Below, one piece after another: positions 7,159 through 13,695 of a stretch of DNA of 19,786 nucleotides. The position numbers were made by a program, and so were the translations under genes. How positions within the stretch are numbered: the stretch's first letter is position 1; each line of letters starts with the position of its first letter. Source of the stretch: Aphodosoma sp051870875 (lineage in GTDB: Bacteria > Bacteroidota > Bacteroidia > Bacteroidales > Paludibacteraceae); contig JBJECG010000072.1 in the NCBI GenBank assembly GCA_051870875.1, positions 1 to 19,786 of the forward strand, given 5' to 3'. The notes under the pieces were generated by a model. The model did not search any database, was not told the DNA's origin, and was given only the letters and a program-made list of their open reading frames with translations.

Positions 7159-9549
7159 CTAATTCTCCCCCCCCCCATAATAGCTGTAACTGCCATATCC
7201 TCTGTAATTTCCGTATCTACCGAGTTTGGCTTCGATACCATTCAATATCATAGTCATGTTGTTGAATTTGTTTTCACGATATAACCGTTCGATATCCGGC
7301 AGATGCTGTTTGTCCATATTGCCGATACGGATAATGTACACAGTATAGTCGGTGTACTGGTTTATGATGTCGGTATCGGCCAGCATTCCGGCAGGCGGAC
7401 AGTCCAGGAATATGTAGTCGTATCTGGGTTTCAGTTGTCCGACCAGCGTTTTCATCCTGTCATCGGAGAGCAGTTCCGACGGATTGGGCGGTATTGTACC
7501 GACAGGAATGACACTTATCTCCGGGTGCATGCCGGATGGTTTTATGATGCTGTCGATGTCATCGGTCATTCCGGCCAGATAGTCTGACATACCTGGGGTG
7601 GCGAGTCCGAGTGTATTGCTCAGGGTTGCCTTTCTCATATCCAAATCAATGATGAGCACGTGTTTCCCTTTTAAGGCAAAACTTTTGGCCAAATTTTTAT
7701 TGATGAATGTTTTGCCGCTGTCAGGAAGTGAAGAGGTAAACATAATGATATTTCCAGATTTCTGTTTTGCCGTAAATTCAAGGTTGGTGCGGACGATTCG
7801 GAATGCTTCGTTGATTGCGTTGTGATTTCCAGGTTCCACTACTACATTGCGGTTGTCGTTGTTGTTGCGGATGGATTTTTTGTTGGATCTGTAGTTTATA
7901 AGCGGTATTTCACCTATAAGCGGTATGCTCATCCATTCTATGTCCTTTTTACTCTGGATGGTTGTTGTAAGCAGCAGTTTGAGGTAGATGCCGACAGCCG
8001 GAACGATCATGCCGAATGCAAGAGCCGCTATAAGGAGCAGGAATTTGCGCGGGGCGACAGGTCTCATCGATCCGGAAGGGGTGGTGATAATGCGGGTGTT
8101 GTACGGGGTGAATGTTTGTGACAGTTCGTTTTCCTCACGTTGCTGAAGCAGGTACAGATACAGCGACTCCTTGATTTTCTGCTGGCGTTCAACAGACAGC
8201 AGGTAGTTGGCCTGTATGGGGTTGTCTGCTATTTTATTTATGTTTTTCCGTTCTTCCCGTTCCAAATTCTCAATTTTGGTGTTGAGCGACAGTATGAGGT
8301 TGTCTATGGATGTGTTGATGGCATTGCGCAGAGACTGTATATTCTTGTCCATGTCAATGACCAAAGGGTTTTGAGGACTGCTTTTCGCTGACAGACTGTT
8401 GCGTTTCAGCAGTATCTGATTGTATTCGGATATCTGTGATTCGATGCTGTTGCTTTCGATACCGGTATTGGCTGGCAGTAGGGTGTTGGAGCCGGCTTTG
8501 AGCATGTAGTCTTTGATGTATGAAGCCATAGCAAGCTGCATGTTGAGACTGACGAGTTGTTCGCTGGTCTTTTTCGCCTGATCCATGTACATTTCAGATA
8601 CACCTTTCAGATCCGGTATGAGGTTTTCGCTTTTGAATACTGATATTTCTTTGTCTACATTGCTCAGATCGCGTTCGATGACAGCAAGACGATCGTTGAT
8701 AAAAGCCGATGTGGATATGGCTTTCTGATTTTTCTCTGTTATGCGGTTTTCGTTGTACAATGCTATGAGCGTGTTGATTATATCTTCGGCGCGGCGCATG
8801 TTCTCATCGTTGTACTGGAGGCGTATGACAGTTGACTTTTTGCTTTCAAGGCTTGCCGTGAGATTGGCCAGGCTTGCTTCGGTGGCAAGATATACCGGTA
8901 TCTTGCTGATGAATACCGGTATCTTGCAGATGCTGTCGGGATGTAAGTTGCGGCTGATACGTATCCTGCCGAGAGGAGTAGATACTGTTTCGCCTATATT
9001 GCATTCAATAATATCTTTGTATTTGTTTTTTCTGTCGGCGTATGTCGTGAATTTCGACAAACGGAGTTTGTTTTTATCCAATTGTTCCACTTTCAGTGAA
9101 ACCGACTGCGAGCTGTCTATATCCGGAAATGATATGGAAAATGGCAGTTCACTGCCGTACAGCGTTTTCTTGTAAAGACGTTGCGAGGGTACGCGGTATG
9201 TTATGTCCAGGTTGAGACGTTGTACCACGGATGTCATGAGGTCCGGCGACTGGAATGCTATGAGTTCATTGTTTACGTTGGCTCCTGTACCTCCTAATGT
9301 TATGTCTGAAATCATAGAACCGGCCGACATTGCTCCCATATCGTTTTTTTCATCGGTTATGAGTACCGATGCGTAGCGGGAAAAAGTGGGGGGAGTGGAG
9401 AATATATACAGCAGAAACAGTATTACGGCCACACTTACGGATATGGCATACCAATACCATTTGTCGAGACTGGTATGGAAAATATTTTTCAGAAATAAGA
9501 TTTCGTTGTCAGAATCCAGGCTTGTTTCGTCGATATTTCGGTTTTCCAT
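7159..9549 (-). CDS. wzc: Wzc-like chain-length regulator with BY-kinase domain
   Basis: A 796-residue inner-membrane polysaccharide co-polymerase. The first membrane helix is at about 33-52, followed by a large periplasmic Wzz domain with coiled-coil stretches (about 285-310 and 400-470). A proline-rich PSGSMRPVAPRK precedes the second helix (503-523). The cytoplasmic bacterial tyrosine kinase has Walker A SSLPDSGKT (606-614), Walker A' VLIIDLDMRK (631-640) and Walker B YIFLDCPP (712-719). The tail has the expected tyrosine cluster (Tyr779, 782, 785, 788, 790, 791). Autophosphorylation of such tails controls polymer length and export with Wza. The last codons contain a run of ten G (7167-7176), giving YYGGGEN and TAG; a length change there alters the tail. 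It begins 26 bp after wza. Confidence 0.95.
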   Translation of the reverse strand: MENRNIDETSLDSDNEILFLKNIFHTSLDKWYWYAISVSVAVILFLLYIFSTPPTFSRYASVLITDEKNDMGAMSAGSMISDITLGGTGANVNNELIAFQSPDLMTSVVQRLNLDITYRVPSQRLYKKTLYGSELPFSISFPDIDSSQSVSLKVEQLDKNKLRLSKFTTYADRKNKYKDIIECNIGETVSTPLGRIRISRNLHPDSICKIPVFISKIPVYLATEASLANLTASLESKKSTVIRLQYNDENMRRAEDIINTLIALYNENRITEKNQKAISTSAFINDRLAVIERDLSNVDKEISVFKSENLIPDLKGVSEMYMDQAKKTSEQLVSLNMQLAMASYIKDYMLKAGSNTLLPANTGIESNSIESQISEYNQILLKRNSLSAKSSPQNPLVIDMDKNIQSLRNAINTSIDNLILSLNTKIENLEREERKNINKIADNPIQANYLLSVERQQKIKESLYLYLLQQREENELSQTFTPYNTRIITTPSGSMRPVAPRKFLLLIAALAFGMIVPAVGIYLKLLLTTTIQSKKDIEWMSIPLIGEIPLINYRSNKKSIRNNNDNRNVVVEPGNHNAINEAFRIVRTNLEFTAKQKSGNIIMFTSSLPDSGKTFINKNLAKSFALKGKHVLIIDLDMRKATLSNTLGLATPGMSDYLAGMTDDIDSIIKPSGMHPEISVIPVGTIPPNPSELLSDDRMKTLVGQLKPRYDYIFLDCPPAGMLADTDIINQYTDYTVYIIRIGNMDKQHLPDIERLYRENKFNNMTMILNGIEAKLGRYGNYRGYGSYSYYGGGEN
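7167..7176 (-). repeat. Ten-base G homopolymer in the 3' end of wzc
   Basis: Ten consecutive C on the plus strand read as three Gly codons and the first base of the Glu codon in wzc. It abuts the tyrosine cluster. By hand translation, one base fewer gives a tail ending RIRGIPW, and one base more (or two fewer) gives a tail ending ELEGYLGKTR with another tyrosine. Such runs are prone to slipped-strand change and also to sequencing error. Confidence 0.9.
8892..8927 (-). repeat. 21-bp period repeat inside wzc
   Basis: The 15-mer ATACCGGTATCTTGC occurs at 8892-8906 and again at 8913-8927, offset by 21 bp, so seven codons are duplicated. The protein shows this as KIPVFISKIPVYL (209-221) in the periplasmic domain. 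The core ACCGGT lies in a 10-bp palindrome. Confidence 0.75.
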
Positions 9550-9575
9550 TGTGTTATATGTGTCGTATTTCCCGG

Positions 9576-10427
9576 TTAGTTTTTGGCTAATTGAACGATG
9601 AGGACTGCAACCGATGTCAGTGTGGATGTCAGGGACAGCCAGAACGATGTGGACAGTACATTGTTTCCGTTGACCGTTGACTGCCGGACGCGAACGTTGT
9701 TCGGTTCGATGTATATCACATCATTCTGCTGCAAATAGTAGGCCGGGGATTGGTACAGACGGTCGGCGGAAGTCATGTCGAGGATGTAGACATTGCAAGT
9801 GCCGTCCTGTTGCTGCCTGATGACTTTTATGGCATCACGTTTGGCCAGTATGGAGAGGTCTCCGGCCAGACTCAGAGCATCGATTATTGATATGCGGTCT
9901 TTGTCAATGACGTACCTCCCTGGTTTTGCCACTTCGCCTATGATGTTGTATGCAAGGTTTACAAATTCCACCGTCACAATGGGATCGCTCACCAAGTTGC
10001 CGTCAATGAGAGCTTTTTTAATGAATGCAGCCGTCTCTTCGCGAGACAGCCCTGAAACGTGGATTTTACCAATGACAGGAAAATCTATGTAGCCTTCGGA
10101 GTCTACGGTATAGGCGGACATCCCCTGTGTGTTGCCATAAGAGGAGGATTGGTTGTTGTATATGGTCTGGCCCAACTGTCGGCTGACGTATGGCAGGTTG
10201 AAAAGATCCTGCAACATCGGATCGCGGCTGTTGACAACAATTGAAAGTTTGTCTTTGGGGCGGATTTTTATTTCAGTTTCTTTTGTTGCGCCGGATTGAA
10301 ATGCCGTGTCGCGGGGCAAATCTTGAAAATATACGATATTCTGGCGTGTGGTACAAGACGGCAGCATTAACGCAACGACTGCTGCCAAGATTGTACATAA
10401 CAAGATTGTATATAGTATGTTTTTCAT
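9576..10427 (-). CDS. wza: Wza-like polysaccharide export lipoprotein
   Basis: A 283-residue outer-membrane polysaccharide export protein. The N-terminus is a lipoprotein signal peptide with lipobox LPSC, making Cys25 the lipidated residue; TTRQNIVYFQDL follows, a familiar opening for the Bacteroidales members. The Poly_export domain covers about 45-120 (IRPKDKLSIVVNSRDP) and SLBB-like repeats follow (NIIGEVAKPGRYVIDKD). A C-terminal hydrophobic helix (about 262-281) should span the outer membrane, as in Wza. It forms the export channel working with the Wzc-like protein encoded 26 bp downstream. It is the first gene of the operon in view, starting about 38 bp after a promoter -7 element. No UpxY/UpxZ-type antitermination genes precede it. 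Confidence 0.95.
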   Translation of the reverse strand: MKNILYTILLCTILAAVVALMLPSCTTRQNIVYFQDLPRDTAFQSGATKETEIKIRPKDKLSIVVNSRDPMLQDLFNLPYVSRQLGQTIYNNQSSSYGNTQGMSAYTVDSEGYIDFPVIGKIHVSGLSREETAAFIKKALIDGNLVSDPIVTVEFVNLAYNIIGEVAKPGRYVIDKDRISIIDALSLAGDLSILAKRDAIKVIRQQQDGTCNVYILDMTSADRLYQSPAYYLQQNDVIYIEPNNVRVRQSTVNGNNVLSTSFWLSLTSTLTSVAVLIVQLAKN

Positions 10428-10464
10428 AATCGGGCGGACGAAATGGGATGTTCTATTTGAAGCG

Positions 10465-10496
10465 CAAAGATAGGAAATATAACTGAACCTTACAAT
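10465..10496 (-). promoter_or_regulatory. Putative promoter of the capsule operon
   Basis: On the minus strand TATCTTTG (10472-10465) matches the Bacteroides -7 element TAnnTTTG. A weak -33-like ATTGTA sits about 19 bp further upstream (10496-10491). The -7 element is 37 bp from the wza ATG. The surrounding string GCAAAGATAGGAAA (plus strand) is repeated upstream of the YeiH-family gene. No flanking inverted repeats of the invertible capsule-promoter type were seen. Confidence 0.6.
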
Positions 10497-10537
10497 AGCA
10501 GCATATAATATGCGGATTTGGAATTATCCGGTTAAGT

Positions 10538-10824
10538 ATGATGTGTAAAAAGATACTGATAGTCTGTGTCGTAGGTTTTGTCAATATTGTTTTTGCCGCT
10601 TATGGTTGTCTGTTGCTGTATGGTGAAAGAAGTAATTATGAATGTCTTATTTATATATCCACAAATATTTTATTAAAACTGAGGTTCGCGTTTCTCTTTT
10701 GAATTGTAACCGTAATAAGTCTGGCCATAGTACTGGCGGCAACTTGCAAAAATCAGCTGCATGATGAATTTGGCTGTATTTCCGGATGGGGTCAGGTGAT
10801 GATACCAAAAGCATCAGACCGACT
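10538..10824 (+). pseudogene. Possible decayed NVEALA-like small exported peptide
   Basis: From the ATG at 10538 a frame encodes MMCKKILIVCVVGFVNIVFA and then AYGCLLLYGE before stopping at TGA 10700-10702 (54 residues). The N-terminus has a lysine pair and a hydrophobic core, like a signal peptide. After the stop the same frame stays open for about 40 codons and contains SLAIVLAATCKNQLHDEFGC, which distantly recalls the LANVEALA motif followed by Cys-containing tails in Bacteroidales NVEALA peptides. Total length (about 95 codons) also fits. The similarity is short and judged by eye, so this may be coincidence. No clear promoter was found. Confidence 0.3.
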
Positions 10825-10980
10825 ATAAATTCATTGCAGCCCAGGAATGGTTGTTACTGTAATATAATGATATATCATTGACTTTTGAGAGTCGTTTTAT
10901 GACGCTTTACTGCAAAAGCAGCCATAATTTTGACTTTCTGCACTTCGGTTTATGATATATTTCCGGGTACCGAGTATTTG

Positions 10981-11027
10981 TTTGCAGAGGAAAAGCGACT
11001 CTAAAAAAGTTGCTTTTCCTCTGCAAA
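10981..11027. terminator. 20-bp inverted repeat, probable terminator hairpin
   Basis: TTTGCAGAGGAAAAGCGACT (10981-11000) pairs with 11008-11027 with one G-U wobble (in the plus-strand RNA) and a 7-nt loop. On the plus strand the hairpin is followed by TGTTTTTAG, a T tract. On the minus strand it lies 70 bp after the stop of the YeiH-family gene, which needs a terminator there. It probably acts in both directions. Confidence 0.65.
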
Positions 11028-11097
11028 TGTTTTTAGTCATATTAAGCTGACGGCATTGTACATGAGTCTGATTTCTGTTTGTTGTTGCTGTTTCGAT

Positions 11098-12123
11098 TCA
11101 GCACCAATAATAGATATATGCTAATGTGCTTAGGCTGATGGTTATCCACAGCAATATACCTTGAAGCAACGGTTTGAAGCCCACCGATTTCAATACATCG
11201 CGAGATAAAGATGCACCTATGAAAAACAGCGTGACAGTCAGTGATTTGCGGGCCAAAACGTTTATTTCCTCTCCGATACGTGCCGTCACGTCATTAAGGC
11301 TCAAAAGATATGTATTTACAATCATTGCAAGGATGAAGAACAGAATAAACCAGGGGATGCTGATTTTCTGACCTTTGTTCTTGAATATCAAAGCAGTGAT
11401 CAAGGCCAGTGGAATGATCCACAAGGCACGGGTCAGTTTTACAGTAGTGGCCACTTTCAAAGCTTCTTCACCATAGGCGGCTCCGGCACCTACCACCGAA
11501 CTGGTATCATGAATGGCTATGGCAGCCCACAAGCCAAATTCCTGCTGGTTCAGACCTATGGCATGTCCTATAGCCGGGAAAATAAACAGAGCTACGGCAT
11601 TCAAAATGAATATTGTGCCCAAAGCCACCGACATTTCGCTGTCTTTCGCTTTCAGTACCGGGCCGACAGCGGCAATGGCACTTCCACCGCAGATAGCTGT
11701 TCCGGAACTGATAAGATACGATGTGTCGCGGTCCACTTTCAGTATCTTGCGCCCTATAAACCAACCTATAAGCATAGTGCCGACTACTGAGATTATTGTG
11801 AATTCCATACCTTCTTTTCCTGATTGGAGCGAGGATTGCAGGTTCATTCCGAATCCCAACCCTACAACCGAATATTGCAGCAGGTATTTAGACATTTTCT
11901 TGTTGAATTTCTGATAGGCCTGACCGCATAACAGAGCGAAAATCAACCCTGCAAACAAGGCAACCGGAGGAGTGACCCAAGCCGAACAGGCATGCATGCC
12001 AGGTATGTAGTCCAGCAGCAGAAATAGGGTCAGTAGGATTACCAGACTTTTGTAAATGATACAACGGTAACGTTGGAGGAAGGAACAACATGCTTTGCTT
12101 TGTGAATTCTGATTTGATGACAT
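11098..12123 (-). CDS. yeiH: YeiH family membrane protein (UPF0324, putative sulfate exporter)
   Basis: A 341-residue integral membrane protein with about ten hydrophobic segments. The family signature SGTAICGGSAIAAVGP is at 140-155, with the conserved blocks YSVVGLGFGMNL (84-95), AIAIHDTSSVVGAGAAYG in the middle and KLTRALWIIPLAL. The family is PF03601 (YeiH/UPF0324); a sulfate-export role is the database label and is poorly tested. It is transcribed alone, leftward, with a TATCTTTG promoter element 64 bp upstream and a strong hairpin after its stop. Its GC content resembles the upper part of the capsule operon rather than the restriction block, so it is probably resident chromosome. Confidence 0.9.
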   Translation of the reverse strand: MSSNQNSQSKACCSFLQRYRCIIYKSLVILLTLFLLLDYIPGMHACSAWVTPPVALFAGLIFALLCGQAYQKFNKKMSKYLLQYSVVGLGFGMNLQSSLQSGKEGMEFTIISVVGTMLIGWFIGRKILKVDRDTSYLISSGTAICGGSAIAAVGPVLKAKDSEMSVALGTIFILNAVALFIFPAIGHAIGLNQQEFGLWAAIAIHDTSSVVGAGAAYGEEALKVATTVKLTRALWIIPLALITALIFKNKGQKISIPWFILFFILAMIVNTYLLSLNDVTARIGEEINVLARKSLTVTLFFIGASLSRDVLKSVGFKPLLQGILLWITISLSTLAYIYYWC

Positions 12124-12187
12124 AGTTTTCTAATTTGTTGATTGCCAGATTTTACATAGGTGGCTTGAATGTGAATTTTTCAAATTG

Positions 12188-12195
12188 CAAAGATA
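12188..12195 (-). promoter_or_regulatory. -7 element of the yeiH-like gene promoter
   Basis: TATCTTTG on the minus strand matches TAnnTTTG and lies 64 bp upstream of the ATG at 12123. It shares the 14-base string GCAAAGATAGGAAA (plus strand) with the capsule promoter. The -33 box is weak (TTTT near 12211-12214). Confidence 0.5.
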
Positions 12196-12227
12196 GGAAA
12201 AAAACGAGAAAAAACCGTTGGCCGGCG

Positions 12228-12326
12228 TTATAAAGAAACCAGGGTGTGACTCAACGAGTCACACCCTGGTTATCTGTTTATAGATATCGTTGTTTAGCTG
12301 ATACTTACTTCACCTCCTCAAAGATA
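12228..12326 (-). ncRNA. Candidate short transcript between yeiH and the restriction block
   Basis: A third TATCTTTG (minus strand, 12326-12319) stands about 48 bp before the perfect terminator hairpin. Transcription starting near 12312 and ending near 12230 would give an RNA of about 80 nt. It holds no sensible reading frame; an AGGAGG at 12317-12312 is followed only by GTG AAG TAA. There is no clear -33 box, so this is a candidate only. Confidence 0.3.
12237..12271 (-). terminator. Perfect 16-bp hairpin, intrinsic terminator reading leftward
   Basis: AACCAGGGTGTGACTC (12237-12252) and its exact complement (12256-12271) are separated by AAC. On the minus strand the stem is followed by TCTTTATAAC, extending the U-rich tail after GGTT; on the plus strand the following ATCTGTTTA is less T-rich. 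It lies between two divergent genes, where neither needs a terminator, so it ends some other transcript or is a leftover. Confidence 0.75.
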
Positions 12327-12574
12327 ATTACTGCTGTATATCAGTGCATTATATATAACTTGGTACAAATATGATTACTTTACTTCGTTTACTCTATATT
12401 TCAGCCTTAGCGAGAATAGAAAAGCTACCGCAAAAAACTTTAACTTAGTTTAACTATACTGTTTTTGACGATTTCTATTTTCTCTTGTTTTCAGATAGTC
12501 TTCGATATTTTCTCTTATTATGCTTTTCTTTTCATAAGCTATTGATTTGCAAAACGGTATCTATTTTTTTTTTC

Positions 12575-12607
12575 TTTCGTTTTTTATGAAAAAGTGTTAT
12601 ACCTTTG
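12575..12607 (+). promoter_or_regulatory. Promoter of the membrane protein gene at 12633
   Basis: TACCTTTG (12600-12607) matches the Bacteroides -7 element, and TTTC at 12575-12578 is a near match to the -33 TTTG at about the right spacing (21 bp). The ATG follows 25 bp later. A run of ten T (12564-12573) lies immediately upstream. Confidence 0.6.
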
Positions 12608-12632
12608 CATTGAGAAATAAAAAACAATAGGC

Positions 12633-13376
12633 ATGAAGCAAAAACAATATATACTCCATTCTTTGACAATAGAGGTCATTGCGGTGTTGCTGGCTTCAAT
12701 GATTGCATTTCAAATATGCAATATGCTTAGCATACGAATGAGTTTGCTTCCGTTCGTTATGGCTGTCGGATATGTGATACTGAAACTTCTATATCATCTT
12801 TGCATCTCTATAGCAAGATACATTATAGAAACTCCTTTGTCACATTTGGCATTAGCCGATGAAGTGACAGATAAAAAGACTTCGGCTGTTGCATCCTTAC
12901 ATACCCAAGATTGTGTAGAAGTACAAAAAAGGCGTATGGAATTATTCCATTATGAATACCAGCATGAGCAACAACAATACAAGCAACAAAAAGAAAGAGA
13001 AGAAGACGAGAAATTAAATACTATCCTGAAATATACACGAGACACATTCAAGCGTTTTGATTTGGACGAAACAGAGATTTTCCAAATTTGCGAATCTGTC
13101 CGCTATTTTGTGACTAATCGTCAAGTGCTTTCCATGACCGAGATTCATATTAAGAAACATAGTTCGCTCACACAAATCTCTTTAAAGAACTTTGCTTGGA
13201 ACATCGCTTTCCAATATAATATAGGTGGAGATGTAACTACATCATTTGTGATGGCGACATTTGCCGAATGGTTCACTAACTCCACGTTTGACACCGTAAG
13301 AAAGAATCTGCGAACTACAACAGGTCGGCATAAAATTGAAATTGACGAAAATATCCTTTCGAAATACGGTATCTAA
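12633..13376 (+). CDS. Unknown two-helix membrane protein with coiled coil
   Basis: I do not recognise the family of this 247-residue protein. Two hydrophobic helices near 9-29 and 37-60 anchor it in the inner membrane. A linker follows, then a charged, Gln/Glu/Lys-rich segment (about 97-130) typical of a coiled coil. A soluble C-terminal domain (about 135-247) contains FDLDETEIFQICESVRYFV and FVMATFAEWFTNSTF. It has its own promoter and is separated from the HTH gene by 98 bp with a dyad, so it is not strictly in the restriction operon. It shares that block's low GC and orientation, so it may have travelled with it. A membrane-sensing or anchoring role would be speculation. Confidence 0.8.
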   Translation: MKQKQYILHSLTIEVIAVLLASMIAFQICNMLSIRMSLLPFVMAVGYVILKLLYHLCISIARYIIETPLSHLALADEVTDKKTSAVASLHTQDCVEVQKRRMELFHYEYQHEQQQYKQQKEREEDEKLNTILKYTRDTFKRFDLDETEIFQICESVRYFVTNRQVLSMTEIHIKKHSSLTQISLKNFAWNIAFQYNIGGDVTTSFVMATFAEWFTNSTFDTVRKNLRTTTGRHKIEIDENILSKYGI

Positions 13377-13388
13377 GCCATTTTTTCG

Positions 13389-13415
13389 CTTCCAAATAAT
13401 AATTATTATCGGAAG
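13389..13415. repeat. AT-rich dyad upstream of the HTH gene, possible operator
   Basis: CTTCC (13389-13393) pairs with GGAAG (13411-13415) around the 14-bp perfect palindrome ATAATAATTATTAT (13396-13409). It lies just upstream of the promoter of the small HTH gene and downstream of the membrane protein gene. It could be an operator for the HTH protein, a weak terminator, or both. Confidence 0.45.
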
Positions 13416-13449
13416 TTGCTTATGTTATCAGAGTATTTATATAAATTTG
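13416..13449 (+). promoter_or_regulatory. Promoter of the restriction-modification operon
   Basis: TAAATTTG (13442-13449) matches TAnnTTTG and lies 25 bp before the ATG of the HTH gene. A partial -33 (TTG, 13416-13418) sits about 23 bp upstream, at the edge of the AT-rich dyad. The dyad would therefore place a bound repressor over the polymerase site. Confidence 0.55.
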
Positions 13450-13474
13450 CTCTTGAATTAAAACGTTTTACCTC

Positions 13475-13681
13475 ATGGCTAATTTGAACAGACTAAAAGT
13501 CGTACTTGCAGAACAACAAAAAACAGGAAAATGGCTTGCAGAACAGATTGGTAAATCCAATTGCACTGTGAGTAAATGGTGTAGTAATTCTGTTCAACCA
13601 GACCTCAAAACCCTTAATGATATAGCTAATGTTCTTGATATTGATGTGAAAGATTTGATTGTTAGCAGTAATAAATCTTAA
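13475..13681 (+). CDS. Small Cro/C1-type HTH regulator of the hsd operon
   Basis: The 68-residue protein is a single XRE-family helix-turn-helix domain. The HTH is at about 17-37 (TGKWLAEQIGKSNCTVSKWCS), with LKTLNDIANVLDIDVKDLI as the closing helices. It is the first gene of the operon, 14 bp before hsdR. Size and position resemble controller (C) proteins that time restriction after methylation in Type II systems; similar small HTH genes precede many Bacteroidales Type I loci. Binding to the dyad at 13389-13415 is an inference. Confidence 0.88.
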   Translation: MANLNRLKVVLAEQQKTGKWLAEQIGKSNCTVSKWCSNSVQPDLKTLNDIANVLDIDVKDLIVSSNKS

Positions 13682-13695
13682 AACAACTTATTATC

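Larger units (their letters stand above)
10428..11097. other. Intergenic region between capsule operon and yeiH-like gene
   Basis: This 670-bp stretch has no intact gene of recognisable family. It holds the capsule promoter at its left end, the possible decayed small-peptide frame in the middle and a strong inverted repeat near the right end. The remainder is AT-rich with nothing I can assign; no tRNA-like cloverleaf was seen. Confidence 0.6.
12124..12632. other. Divergent intergenic region, likely edge of the accessory block
   Basis: These 509 bp hold the yeiH promoter, the perfect hairpin, the candidate short transcript and the promoter of the next gene. From about 12330 to 12560 the sequence is very AT-rich with no open frame. 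It contains tandem TTTAACT at 12439-12445 and 12449-12455, one helical turn apart. No direct repeats or tRNA end that would mark an integration site were found. Confidence 0.5.

Noticed and set aside
10981..11027. Invertible capsule promoter flanked by inverted repeats
   Set aside because: The arms are only 7 bp apart, leaving no room for a promoter; it is a hairpin.
12439..12455. Tandem TTTAACT as a CRISPR-like or iteron repeat
   Set aside because: Only two 7-bp copies in AT-rich DNA; at most a regulator site.
12564..12573. Run of ten T upstream of the promoter of the gene at 12633, as a phase-variation site
   Set aside because: T runs are common in AT-rich Bacteroidales promoters, and this one lies outside the -33/-7 spacer.
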